Below are positions 8,447 through 16,357 of a DNA stretch of 64,000 nucleotides, piece by piece. Origin of the DNA: Parabacteroides sp. (lineage in GTDB: Bacteria > Bacteroidota > Bacteroidia > Bacteroidales > Tannerellaceae); assembly GCA_019417325.1 (NCBI GenBank), contig DXVO01000038.1, forward strand, positions 183,851 through 247,850. Direction: 5' to 3'. The position numbers and the translations under genes were made by a program. How positions within the stretch are numbered: the first letter of the stretch is position 1; each line of letters begins with the position of its first letter. The notes under the pieces were generated by a model. That model was not told the DNA's origin, made no database searches, and saw only the letters and a program-made list of their open reading frames with translations.

Positions 8447-10051
8447 ATGAGCCGCCTGCAAGCATTAAATGTTCCGATTCGCCCCTGGGTGCCACGATGG
8501 TTAGGACTTATCACCGCTTTTATTATCGTTCTGCCCATGACTTTGGTCAACGGGGCCTATACAGGCGATATTATCGAAGTGTCGGGCACATTGGGAGTCA
8601 TGAGCGAAGATATCCGTATGGCTTATTATGCTACCTCGGCAGGCATGGCGATAGCCTACCCTATTATTCCCCTGCTTCGCCCGGTCATCACCACCAAAAC
8701 GGTATTGCTGATTGATCTATTGCTACAGGCTATATTAAGCTTTGTTTGTGCCAATACGACACAAATGGAAATTGTAATCACTTGCAGTTTCTTTATCGGA
8801 ATACTGAAAGCCTTCGTAATGCTGGAATTTATCATTATGGCCAAACCGTTTTTCAGCCCGAAGAATGTCCGTAGCGAATTCTATGCCTACTTCTACCCGC
8901 TTGTTTTTTCCGGAGGACAAATATCCATGGCATTGACAGCTCAACTTGCTTATTCCTACCAATGGCAATACATGTATTACTTTGTGATGATTTTGTTGTT
9001 GGTGGCTATTCTTTTTGTTCTGCTGTTTTTCCGTTATGCCCGCCGTCCCATCCACTTCCCTTTCCGGGAAATAGACTGGAAAAGCATGCTGCTGGGAGCA
9101 TCCGCCATGCTGATGATTATTTATGTAGCGACTTATGGAAAAATGCTCGATTGGTTTTCTTCAGAAAAGATATTGGCTTACACACTTATTGCCCCATTCC
9201 TGCTCTGGCTTTTTATACACCGCCAATATGCAAGGAAAACGCCTTTTATCCGCCTTTCGATTCTGAACAGCAGCAAAGCACTGATTGGTTACCTGTTTAT
9301 GATTATTACGATGGTGTTATCCTCTTCCAGTTCGTTGCTTACCAGTTATCTGAATTCTGTGCTCAGGATAGACAGTGTACATGCCAATTCTTTATATCTC
9401 TGGATGATACCGGGATTTGTGTGCGGTGCATTTATCTGTTACTGGTGGTTTAAATGGCAACGATGGCGCTTCAGGATACTGATAGCAGGCGGTATGTCGT
9501 GCTTTGTTGTCTATTTGGCAATCCTCTATTTCGGCATTCGTCCGGATGGAACATACGAAATGCTCTACCTGCCGATGTTTTTCCGTGGAATGGGTATGTT
9601 AATCCTCTTTATTGCTTTCGGTGTGTATGTGGTAGAAGACCTCGATCCGAAGCTAATGATTTATAATGCGTTCTTTCTGATTACTTTCCGTTCAGTAATG
9701 GCACCGGCACTTGCCACTTCTTTCTTCAACAACATGATTTACCGTTTGCAATTGCAATCCATGTCTGTTCTTTCAGAAAATATGCGAATGGACAATCCGG
9801 TTGCCGCCAGCCAATATGACCATGCTCTAAATAATGCCCTGGCACAAGGACATCCTCTGGAAGAAGCTGCACAACTGGCTACCAATACCCTCTATAATAC
9901 CCTACAAACACAAGGTCTGCTGTTAGGTTTAAAAACTTTACTCGGATACACTTTACTGTTCGCCATCATCATGATGGTTATTTCTCGCTTTATCCCGTTC
10001 CACAAAACACTGAAGGTTGCTATTGTAAGGACTGGGGAAGATATGGTGTAA
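8447..10051 (+). CDS. MFS drug efflux permease (EmrB/DHA2-like)
   Basis: 534 residues, overwhelmingly hydrophobic with about 14 predicted spans, the size of DHA2 pumps such as EmrB. The segment LVNGAYTGDIIEVSGTLG after the first span resembles Bacteroidetes EmrB homologues. A soluble loop with the helix MRMDNPVAASQYDHALNNAL lies before the last span. It is the proton-driven pump of the tripartite system; the gene context (marR, tolC, emrA) gives the function, not any substrate motif I can see. It converges with the LuxR-type gene. Confidence 0.9.
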   Translation: MSRLQALNVPIRPWVPRWLGLITAFIIVLPMTLVNGAYTGDIIEVSGTLGVMSEDIRMAYYATSAGMAIAYPIIPLLRPVITTKTVLLIDLLLQAILSFVCANTTQMEIVITCSFFIGILKAFVMLEFIIMAKPFFSPKNVRSEFYAYFYPLVFSGGQISMALTAQLAYSYQWQYMYYFVMILLLVAILFVLLFFRYARRPIHFPFREIDWKSMLLGASAMLMIIYVATYGKMLDWFSSEKILAYTLIAPFLLWLFIHRQYARKTPFIRLSILNSSKALIGYLFMIITMVLSSSSSLLTSYLNSVLRIDSVHANSLYLWMIPGFVCGAFICYWWFKWQRWRFRILIAGGMSCFVVYLAILYFGIRPDGTYEMLYLPMFFRGMGMLILFIAFGVYVVEDLDPKLMIYNAFFLITFRSVMAPALATSFFNNMIYRLQLQSMSVLSENMRMDNPVAASQYDHALNNALAQGHPLEEAAQLATNTLYNTLQTQGLLLGLKTLLGYTLLFAIIMMVISRFIPFHKTLKVAIVRTGEDMV

Positions 10052-10130
10052 ACAAGGGTATGTCCGAAAAGAGAAATAATGCACATGCGGTATATCGAAT
10101 AAGGCCGTTGCGATACCCGTAACAGCGCTG

Positions 10131-10781
10131 TTAAATATAATATTCGGCAGAATCGATAATTCCGGCACGAAGGGCATATTTGGTTGCCTCATGCACATTG
10201 TTCACTTCCAGTTTGCGGAAGATATTTTTACGGTGGGTCGTGATGGTATGGATACTGGAAAAACGCTCGGCGGCTATTTCTTTGGTAGTCTTTCCTAAAG
10301 CGATTGCTTTTAAAATTTCGGTTTCGGTTGCAGTCAGGATAAGATGCTCTTTGGGTTCCCGCTCTACCTTATGGTTCGACAGCAGGTTATTGATACGTTG
10401 AGAAATAAAGCGTTCGGAATCAAGAGCAGATTGCAGGGAAGTCCTGATTTCATCCTGTGAAGCATCTTTCATCACAATGCTGGATGATTGGGTGCCGAAT
10501 AAGATACGGCGGATAAAATCTTCACTTAAGTCTTCGCTGAATAAAACCCAATGGGCTTTGTCGAAACGCTCTTGCAGGATGACCAGTTCGTCAGCACTGG
10601 CAAGGTCGAACAGCGTATAATCGAGGATAACGACAGCATCCGGATACACTACCAATAATTGCAGAAGTTCTTTACGGTCAGCAGCTTCCAAAACAAGTCC
10701 AAAGCCCGGCATCTTATCGGTAAAGTATAAAATGCCGGCTTTTGTTATATCCTGGTTATCTGCCAATATAAGCGTTCTCAT
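10131..10781 (-). CDS. LuxR/NarL-type response regulator, orphan
   Basis: 216 residues. The receiver domain (1-120) has LILADNQD in place of the usual acidic pair, the phosphoacceptor in VVILDYTL, Ser in VLFSEDL and Lys in SIVMKDAS. The C-terminal GerE HTH is LTATETEILKAIALGKTTKE...HTITTHRKNIFRKL. Its ATG overlaps the stop of the PLP enzyme upstream (ATGA, 4 bases), so the two are translationally coupled. No histidine kinase lies nearby. Pairing of a Cys/Met PLP enzyme with a NarL-type regulator suggests a link to sulfur amino acid status, but this is inference. Confidence 0.88.
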   Translation of the reverse strand: MRTLILADNQDITKAGILYFTDKMPGFGLVLEAADRKELLQLLVVYPDAVVILDYTLFDLASADELVILQERFDKAHWVLFSEDLSEDFIRRILFGTQSSSIVMKDASQDEIRTSLQSALDSERFISQRINNLLSNHKVEREPKEHLILTATETEILKAIALGKTTKEIAAERFSSIHTITTHRKNIFRKLEVNNVHEATKYALRAGIIDSAEYYI

Positions 10782-12019
10782 CCGACAGATTCCAATGCTT
10801 GCTTTATATCGTTATACAAATCATCGATGGATTCCAAACCGACAGACAGACGGATGGTCTGCTGGCTTATATCCATGCCCTGCCGTTGTTCTTCCGAGAA
10901 CGAACCGTAGATGGTACTGGCAGGATGGATTGCCAATGTCTTATTATCAAACAGGTTGGTTGCCCGGCGGATAAGCGTCAACCGGTTCATAAAAGCAAAA
11001 CATACTTCGCGAGAAGCCAAATCGAATGTGAGCATGGCACCGGGGTACTTACCAAACTGAGAGGTACTCAATTCGTAGAAAGGATTGCTTTCCAGTCCGG
11101 TATAGTTTACCGACACGATACCGTCCAGCGACTGCAAACGTTTTGCCAGTTCAAGACAGGTAGACGCCTGACGTTCGAACCGGACCTGCATGGTTTCCAG
11201 TCCGAGGGTTTGCATATAAGCAACCTGCGGTGTCATGTAAGCGCCAAGATTCCGGTGGATTTCCTTACGCAAACGGGCGGTAAAAGCCTTCTCGCCAAAC
11301 TGTTCATACCAATGTTTCAATGTAATAAAGTGGCTCCAGTCGAATGTGCCGTGATCCAGAATAAGACCGCCGATGCTGGTAGCTCCTCCAGATATATATT
11401 TAGTGCTGGATACGATTTCGATATCGACACCCAATTTCCGTGCATTAAAAACAGAGAAAGGAACAACGGTAGTATCTGCTATCAATGGGATATGCAAATC
11501 CTTGCCGATGGATGAAAGCAATCGCAGGTCGGCAACTTCCATTTGCGGATTGGTTATCACTTCCAGAAAAATGGCACATGTATTACTGTCTATATTCGCA
11601 CGTACTTCAGCCGGGTTGGTCAGGTCACAGAAACGCGCTTCCACACCAAATGCAGCCAATGTCGTTTTCATCAACGAATAGGTATTGCCGAAAAGATGAG
11701 GAGAGGTTACAATATTGGCATCCGTGCGGGAAATTGTCATCAGGACATTTGCTATTGCTGCCATACCCGAATTTAAAGCCGTTACACTCATCGCACCTGT
11801 CACAGCACGTACACGGTCTTCAAAATACTGTACCGTAGGATTTGTTATTCTTGAATACGCATGATCCGGAGTACGCCCGCAGAAAGCAGCCTCCATTGCT
11901 TCAGCCGTTTCAAATTCATAAGCGGCACTGTTGTAAACCGGCATAGACAGAGCGTTGTAAGCATCCGGTTTTTCGTAAGGCGTATGAAGCACTTGGGCTT
12001 CAAAGCTAAAGTCTTCCAT
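10778..12019 (-). CDS. Cys/Met-metabolism PLP enzyme (O-acetylhomoserine sulfhydrylase-like)
   Basis: 413 residues from the ATG at 12019 (MEDFSFEAQVLH). The frame is open to 12112, but the 31 extra residues are basic and unlike the family start. The PLP lysine lies in VSSTKYISGGATSIGG; other family marks are YSRITNPTV, ALNSGMAAIANVL, VITNPQMEVADL and the C-terminal ASTIYGSFSEEQR, which positions the substrate carboxylate. Family members transfer or cleave sulfur-bearing side chains of homoserine esters, cystathionine or methionine. The length and the Y-x-R-x-x-NPT pattern favour O-acetylhomoserine aminocarboxypropyltransferase or methionine gamma-lyase over MetC. It is co-translated with the response regulator. 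Confidence 0.9.
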   Translation of the reverse strand: MEDFSFEAQVLHTPYEKPDAYNALSMPVYNSAAYEFETAEAMEAAFCGRTPDHAYSRITNPTVQYFEDRVRAVTGAMSVTALNSGMAAIANVLMTISRTDANIVTSPHLFGNTYSLMKTTLAAFGVEARFCDLTNPAEVRANIDSNTCAIFLEVITNPQMEVADLRLLSSIGKDLHIPLIADTTVVPFSVFNARKLGVDIEIVSSTKYISGGATSIGGLILDHGTFDWSHFITLKHWYEQFGEKAFTARLRKEIHRNLGAYMTPQVAYMQTLGLETMQVRFERQASTCLELAKRLQSLDGIVSVNYTGLESNPFYELSTSQFGKYPGAMLTFDLASREVCFAFMNRLTLIRRATNLFDNKTLAIHPASTIYGSFSEEQRQGMDISQQTIRLSVGLESIDDLYNDIKQALESVG

Positions 12020-12161
12020 TTTCAATTTCTCTATAGTTGTTTTTTCTTTTTGCTGCTGCAAATGTATCAAACGTTTACGTTCAATAAGCACAAATGCGTT
12101 TTTTTCTTTCAAAAATCATCTCTTTCCGCCGGAAATTTGTTTCTATGATAGTTAGCGTCCG

Positions 12162-12201
12162 GTAACGACGGCAGTTACCGAGCGGTAAAGGTCGTCGTTA
12201 C
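12162..12201. repeat. 40-bp near-perfect palindrome in a divergent promoter region
   Basis: Arms GTAACGACGGC (12162-12172) and its complement (12191-12201, one G-T pair) enclose TTACCG-AG-CGGTAA (12175-12188). CGGTAA/TTACCG words recur four times between 12160 and 12201. It lies between the divergent PLP enzyme and AraC genes and may be an operator for either. Confidence 0.7.
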
Positions 12202-12282
12202 AAAACCGTATATTTTCCAAACGATATTGTAACATCTATAAAAATGAGCTTTACAGCAAATAATAAGATATTACAAATCCAT

Positions 12283-12290
12283 TATATTTG
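12283..12290 (+). promoter_or_regulatory. -7 box of the AraC-type gene
   Basis: TATATTTG matches TAnnTTTG, 23 bases before the ATG at 12313. The promoter position makes the upstream in-frame ATG at 12244 unlikely as the start. Confidence 0.5.
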
Positions 12291-12312
12291 CGAAAAACAA
12301 AAGTTTAACAAT

Positions 12313-13128
12313 ATGGAACAACTGGATATATTTGATTGCTCGAATGTACTTATAGCAAGTTATTTCACCGATGACCGAGGATGCGCTCACGAGAACCGGG
12401 AACACACGCTTATCTACTTATGTTCTGGCAAGTTGGAAATTGAGGAACGCGGTCGAAAAACGCTCCTGCATCCAGGAGACTGCGCCTTTATGCGGCGGGA
12501 CAACCGAATGTGGCTGCAAAAATACGCAGAAAAGGACTTCCCCTACCGCTCCGTCGTGTTGAAATTCACCAAACCTTTTTTGCGGGAATTTTACCAGACC
12601 CTCGACAAGCAGGATATTCCGAAGGATTCGAAACGAGAAAAAGTCAGTTTGCGCGTGTTGCCGAACAACCGTCCCGATATCCGTAGCTTGTTCGAGTCGG
12701 TCATTCCTTATTTCGATTCGGGGGTAAAACCTTCCGATGATGTACTGAAACTGAAGATGATTGAAGGGACTTATATTCTGCTCAATACGGATAGGAATCT
12801 CTATGCCTCGTTATTCGATTTCATCGATCCATGGAAAATAGACATTCTCGATTATCTGAATGAAAACTATATGTACGACCTTTCTATGGAAGAGATTGCC
12901 CGCTACACAGGACGCAGTTTGGCAACGTTCAAACGTGATTTTGCCAAAATAAACGAACTTACTCCTCAAAAATGGATTATCCGAAGACGTTTGGAGGCCG
13001 CCCATGAACTTATAAAAAAGGGAAACAAAAAAGTTTCTGATATTTGTTTCGATGTCGGTTTCAAAAATCTCTCGCACTTTTCGAAAATTTATAAAGAAAC
13101 ATATGGTTATGCTCCCAGTATGATTTGA
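12313..13128 (+). CDS. AraC family transcriptional regulator
   Basis: 271 residues from the ATG at 12313. The N-terminal third is cupin-like (TLIYLCSGKLEIEERGRKTL followed by HPGDCAFMRRDNRM), the ligand-sensing half. The last 95 residues are the double HTH: DLSMEEIARYTGRSLATFKR and KKVSDICFDVGFKNLSHFSK, ending with the family TYGYAPS. A hairpin terminator follows 53 bases after the stop. It sits directly upstream of a secreted aldo/keto reductase on the same strand and is its most likely regulator, as AraC/AKR pairs are common; no ligand can be read. Confidence 0.92.
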   Translation: MEQLDIFDCSNVLIASYFTDDRGCAHENREHTLIYLCSGKLEIEERGRKTLLHPGDCAFMRRDNRMWLQKYAEKDFPYRSVVLKFTKPFLREFYQTLDKQDIPKDSKREKVSLRVLPNNRPDIRSLFESVIPYFDSGVKPSDDVLKLKMIEGTYILLNTDRNLYASLFDFIDPWKIDILDYLNENYMYDLSMEEIARYTGRSLATFKRDFAKINELTPQKWIIRRRLEAAHELIKKGNKKVSDICFDVGFKNLSHFSKIYKETYGYAPSMI

Positions 13129-13180
13129 ACCGGATACGGATGGGACAAATCGCAAAGTGACCTTCAGAACAAAATTATTT

Positions 13181-13217
13181 GAGCCTCGTAGCAAAGCTGC
13201 CACGGGGCTCTCTTTTT
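13181..13217 (+). terminator. Rho-independent terminator after the AraC gene
   Basis: GAGCCTCGT pairs with ACGGGGCTC (one G-T pair) and a few further bases inside, followed by TCTTTTT. Confidence 0.8.
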
Positions 13218-13224
13218 ACCTTTG
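13217..13224 (+). promoter_or_regulatory. -7 box of the aldo/keto reductase gene
   Basis: TACCTTTG lies directly after the terminator T-run, 36 bases before the ATG at 13260. Confidence 0.5.
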
Positions 13225-13259
13225 CTGCAGAATATTAAAACATAAAAATTTTGGAAACA

Positions 13260-14450
13260 ATGAAAGTAAAAGCAGGAATGAACACGGCTGCCATCGATTA
13301 TGCAGCCAATGGGATCAGCCGCCGTGGTTTCTTGAAAACGGCTACTGTTGTGAGTACGGCATTGACAATACAACCCGCCATCAACAAGGTAAAGGCGGCC
13401 AATGCAGCTCTTAGCGGAGAGAGTCTGTCTTCCGTTAAGAAAAACGGGATGCAACACCGCACGCTCGGTAGTGGTCGTGTAGCGATAAAAGTGTCCGCTC
13501 TCGGCTTCGGTGTGATGGGCATGACTTACAATCGCAGTCAGCATCCTGATAAGAAGGCATGTATCCGCTTATTGCATGAAGCTGTGGATCGTGGGGTAAC
13601 GCTCTTCGACACGGCAATCATTTATGGACCACTGACGAATGAGGAACTGGCAGGAGAAGCCTTGTCGGAGTTCAAGGGCAGAATCAACATAACCACCAAA
13701 TTTGGGCACGAGGTAATTGATGGCAAAGGAACAGGGCGCCAGGATAGCCGACCAGCTACGATCCGTCGCTATTGCGAGGAGTCGCTGCGCCGCCTCCATC
13801 TCGATTCCTTGCCTATGTTCTATCAGCACCGTGCCGATCCGAATGTTCCGGCGGAAGAAGTGGCTTCGACAATTGCGGACCTAATGAAAGAGGGTAAGGT
13901 ACAACGCTGGGGAATGTGCGAGGTAAGTGCCGAAACCATCCGTAAGGCTCATGCCATATGTCCGCTGACAGCCATCCAAAGCGAATACCATCTGATGCAC
14001 CGTCTTGTGGAAGAAAACGGGGTACTTAATATCTGTCGGGAACTGGGCATCGGCTTTGTCCCCTACAGTCCGATTAACCGCGGTTTTTTGGGCGGCTGTA
14101 TCAATGAATACACAGTTTTTGACCCGAATAACGACAACCGTCAAACTTTGCCACGTTTTCAACCGGAAGCAATACGGACCAACACACGCATCGTAAATGT
14201 ACTACAACAGTTCGGACGGACACGAGGCATGACTTCGGCACAGGTCGCTCTCGGATGGCTGTTGCAGAAAGCTCCTTGGATCGTGCCGATTCCCGGGACG
14301 ACGAAACTTTCGCATCTGGAAGAGAATCTTCACACACTCGATTTCAGCATCACGGCAGAAGAGTGGAAAGAACTGGAAGATGCCGTCGCTGCTATTCCCG
14401 TAGTCGGTGACCGATATAATGCCGAACAGCAGAAACAAGTCGGATTCTAA
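13260..14450 (+). CDS. Tat-exported aldo/keto reductase
   Basis: 396 residues from the ATG at 13260 (a TTG three codons upstream is also in frame). The N-terminus carries a twin-arginine signal, ISRRGFLKTATVVSTALT (about residues 19-36). The AKR barrel follows, with the catalytic tetrad visible: Asp in LFDTAIIYG, Tyr in the same segment, Lys in ITTKFG, His in MFYQHR. GWLLQKAPWIVPIPGTTK is the cofactor-binding C-terminal strand. It resembles the Bacteroidetes pyridoxal/quinone-type YdhF/IolS-like reductases with Tat leaders. Export of an NADPH enzyme is odd and implies folded export with bound cofactor. Probable target of the AraC regulator upstream. Confidence 0.9.
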   Translation: MKVKAGMNTAAIDYAANGISRRGFLKTATVVSTALTIQPAINKVKAANAALSGESLSSVKKNGMQHRTLGSGRVAIKVSALGFGVMGMTYNRSQHPDKKACIRLLHEAVDRGVTLFDTAIIYGPLTNEELAGEALSEFKGRINITTKFGHEVIDGKGTGRQDSRPATIRRYCEESLRRLHLDSLPMFYQHRADPNVPAEEVASTIADLMKEGKVQRWGMCEVSAETIRKAHAICPLTAIQSEYHLMHRLVEENGVLNICRELGIGFVPYSPINRGFLGGCINEYTVFDPNNDNRQTLPRFQPEAIRTNTRIVNVLQQFGRTRGMTSAQVALGWLLQKAPWIVPIPGTTKLSHLEENLHTLDFSITAEEWKELEDAVAAIPVVGDRYNAEQQKQVGF

Positions 14451-14604
14451 ATCAAATTCAATTATAGAGTGTTGGAACTTTTTGAAAACGACATCGGGTT
14501 TTGCCGTACTTACAACAGAAACAGTTATGGGAGTTTCCCATGTATTTGTAAACAAACACTTACTTTATTTATCCAAATTCTGCCTTTTTTACGTGACTTC
14601 TATA

Positions 14605-14612
14605 TATCTTTG
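14605..14612 (+). promoter_or_regulatory. -7 box of the exonuclease III gene
   Basis: TATCTTTG, 35 bases before the TTG start at 14648. Confidence 0.55.
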
Positions 14613-14647
14613 GATTGGTAAAATTAATCACATAAAATATTACAGTT

Positions 14648-15415
14648 TTGAAGATAATTACATACAACGTAAACGGACTGCGTGCAGCCGTTGCCAAGGG
14701 TTTCCCCGAATGGCTTGCAAAAGAACAACCGGATGTGGTTTGCATCCAGGAAACCAAACTTCAACCGGAGCAATTTCCAACTGAGGTATTTGAGGAATTG
14801 GGATACAAAGCTTATCTTTTCTGTGCCCAAAAAAAAGGTTATAGCGGTGTGGCGATTCTTACCCGCCTCACTCCCGACCATGTGGAGTATGGAATGGGGA
14901 TAGAGAAATATGATAACGAAGGACGTTTTATCCGTGCCGATTTCGGAGACGTATCGGTGGTCAGCGTATATCATCCTTCCGGAACAAGCGGCGACGAACG
15001 GCAAGCATTCAAGATGGAATGGCTGGAAGACTTCCAGAAGTATGTGGTTGAGTTGCAGAAATCACGTTCCAAGTTGATACTCTGTGGCGATTATAATATT
15101 TGCCATGAAGCTATCGACATCCACGATCCGGTACGTAATGCTACCAACAGCGGTTTCCTTCCCGAAGAGCGGGAATGGATGACACGTTTTCTTGCAGCCG
15201 GCTATATTGACTCCTTCCGCTTCCTCAACCCGGAAAAGCAGGAATATACCTGGTGGAGCTACCGCTTCAACTCCCGTGCCAAGAACAAAGGATGGCGTAT
15301 CGATTATTGCATGGTCAGCGAACCAATGAAAGATGTGCTAAAAAATGCCTTCATCCTGAACGAGGCGGTTCATTCGGACCATTGCCCGGCTGTGTTGGAA
15401 ACAGTTGACAATTGA
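14648..15415 (+). CDS. xth: Exodeoxyribonuclease III (AP endonuclease), TTG start
   Basis: 255 residues of the ExoIII/APE1 metal-dependent fold, a base-excision repair enzyme that cuts at abasic sites. MKIITYNVNGLRAA is the canonical N-terminus and begins with a TTG codon; an in-frame TAA at 14633 and the absence of any ATG make TTG the only start giving a complete protein. Catalytic motifs: Asn in NVNG, Glu in CIQETKLQ, Asp and Asn in CGDYNICH, and the terminal SDHCP. The segment VSVYHPSGTSGDERQAFK replaces the more usual YFPNG. The last codons and stop lie inside an inverted repeat shared with the convergent DUF169 gene. Confidence 0.95.
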   Translation: MKIITYNVNGLRAAVAKGFPEWLAKEQPDVVCIQETKLQPEQFPTEVFEELGYKAYLFCAQKKGYSGVAILTRLTPDHVEYGMGIEKYDNEGRFIRADFGDVSVVSVYHPSGTSGDERQAFKMEWLEDFQKYVVELQKSRSKLILCGDYNICHEAIDIHDPVRNATNSGFLPEEREWMTRFLAAGYIDSFRFLNPEKQEYTWWSYRFNSRAKNKGWRIDYCMVSEPMKDVLKNAFILNEAVHSDHCPAVLETVDN

Positions 15416-15505
15416 TATGCAACAGTTGACAGTTGGCTTCGAGCCCGGTCTTATAAATAGCAGAAAGCCGAAACAACTGTCAACTATTTCGTCAATTGTC
15501 AATTC
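15404..15505. repeat. Inverted repeat of TTGACAATTGA / AGTTGACAGTTG words, bidirectional terminator candidate
   Basis: AGTTGACAGTTG (15424-15435) and its exact complement (15475-15486) are flanked by TTGACAATTGA on both strands. Both convergent genes end inside it: xth with VDN-stop and the DUF169 gene with IDN-stop, both encoded by the same word. Confidence 0.75.
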
Positions 15506-16202
15506 TTTCCTTTATTTTCTTCCAAGCATGTGTATCGAATAAGCAGCATTCACGCATGGTATGGTACATTTCTTTAAATCTTGACATAGGAATCATAAAG
15601 GTAAGAATATCCGGTTCGAAATAAGGACGTGCAGAAGGGTCGAAAAGACCGATAAAAGTCCGTCGTCCTTTTCGTATGTTTTCTATAACGGCTTGTGCAA
15701 CTACCAGACAACATCCCGAACCAAATAAAGAGGCAACAGCATCTTGTGCATTATTATCAAAAAATGCCCAACTAACCAGGCCCGAAAGCATATCCGGATT
15801 AGCGAAGAACAAGATTCCTTCCAACCCCTCGAAACTCTCGACCTTATCCAGACGGGCAAAATTCAGATAGTTAGTTTTCGCCCTCGGAAGCTGCAATTCA
15901 TCAATAAACGCCTGTACCTGCTCCGGTGTTTGTTTGTACTTCTCTTTCAATGAGACAAAACCGGGTATTCTTTCCGGCATATCCGTAAATCCGGTATAGA
16001 ATTTACCACCTCCGCAACCAATCGTATCGACACTCAGGCTGACAGGTTGCCCTCCCCTCACCTCTTTCATACATTTAAATAAACACCCTCCGATTTTATC
16101 AACCGGATTCACTGCGGTTTCGGAGTACCAAAAGACAACAGGCAATTCGGTTTTCTCGCCAAAAGCCTCTCTGTAATTATTGATGAAAACACTTATATCC
16201 AT
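15492..16202 (-). CDS. DUF169 domain protein
   Basis: 236 residues from the ATG at 16202 (MDISVFINNYREAFG); nine more in-frame residues exist upstream but start at 16229, on top of the promoter. The family marks are ELPVVFWYSE, the Cys-rich CGGGKFYTGF segment, and the C-terminal PYFEPDILTFMIPMSRFKEM. Cysteines at GGCLFKCM, DTIGCGGGK, SGCCLVVAQ and RECCLF suggest metal or thiol chemistry. DUF169 proteins have no established function and are often found near redox genes. A -7 box (16227-16234) precedes it. Confidence 0.85.
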   Translation of the reverse strand: MDISVFINNYREAFGEKTELPVVFWYSETAVNPVDKIGGCLFKCMKEVRGGQPVSLSVDTIGCGGGKFYTGFTDMPERIPGFVSLKEKYKQTPEQVQAFIDELQLPRAKTNYLNFARLDKVESFEGLEGILFFANPDMLSGLVSWAFFDNNAQDAVASLFGSGCCLVVAQAVIENIRKGRRTFIGLFDPSARPYFEPDILTFMIPMSRFKEMYHTMRECCLFDTHAWKKIKERIDN

Positions 16203-16226
16203 AAAACTGCATTTGTTAGTTTGATC

Positions 16227-16234
16227 CAAAAGTA
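16227..16234 (-). promoter_or_regulatory. -7 box of the DUF169 gene
   Basis: Minus strand TACTTTTG, 25 bases before the ATG at 16202. Confidence 0.45.
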
Positions 16235-16286
16235 AAAATAAATTATAAATAGCTTGTCCCTCTTATACGGATTTCTAAATATTATC

Positions 16287-16294
16287 TACTTTTG
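16287..16294 (+). promoter_or_regulatory. -7 box of the acyltransferase gene
   Basis: TACTTTTG, 63 bases before the ATG at 16358. Confidence 0.4.
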
Positions 16295-16357
16295 CTTTCT
16301 GATGAAGAAACCCTTACACGTGATTAATTTAGAACCCTTTAAACATAGACTTTTACA

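Noticed and set aside
10057..10133. 22-bp dyad array between the MFS and LuxR genes
   Set aside because: GGCC and TAACAGCGCTGTTA centres are 22 bp apart, but a third unit is missing and the first is only four bases.
10799..11515. 238-codon plus-strand frame
   Set aside because: Antisense shadow of the PLP enzyme.
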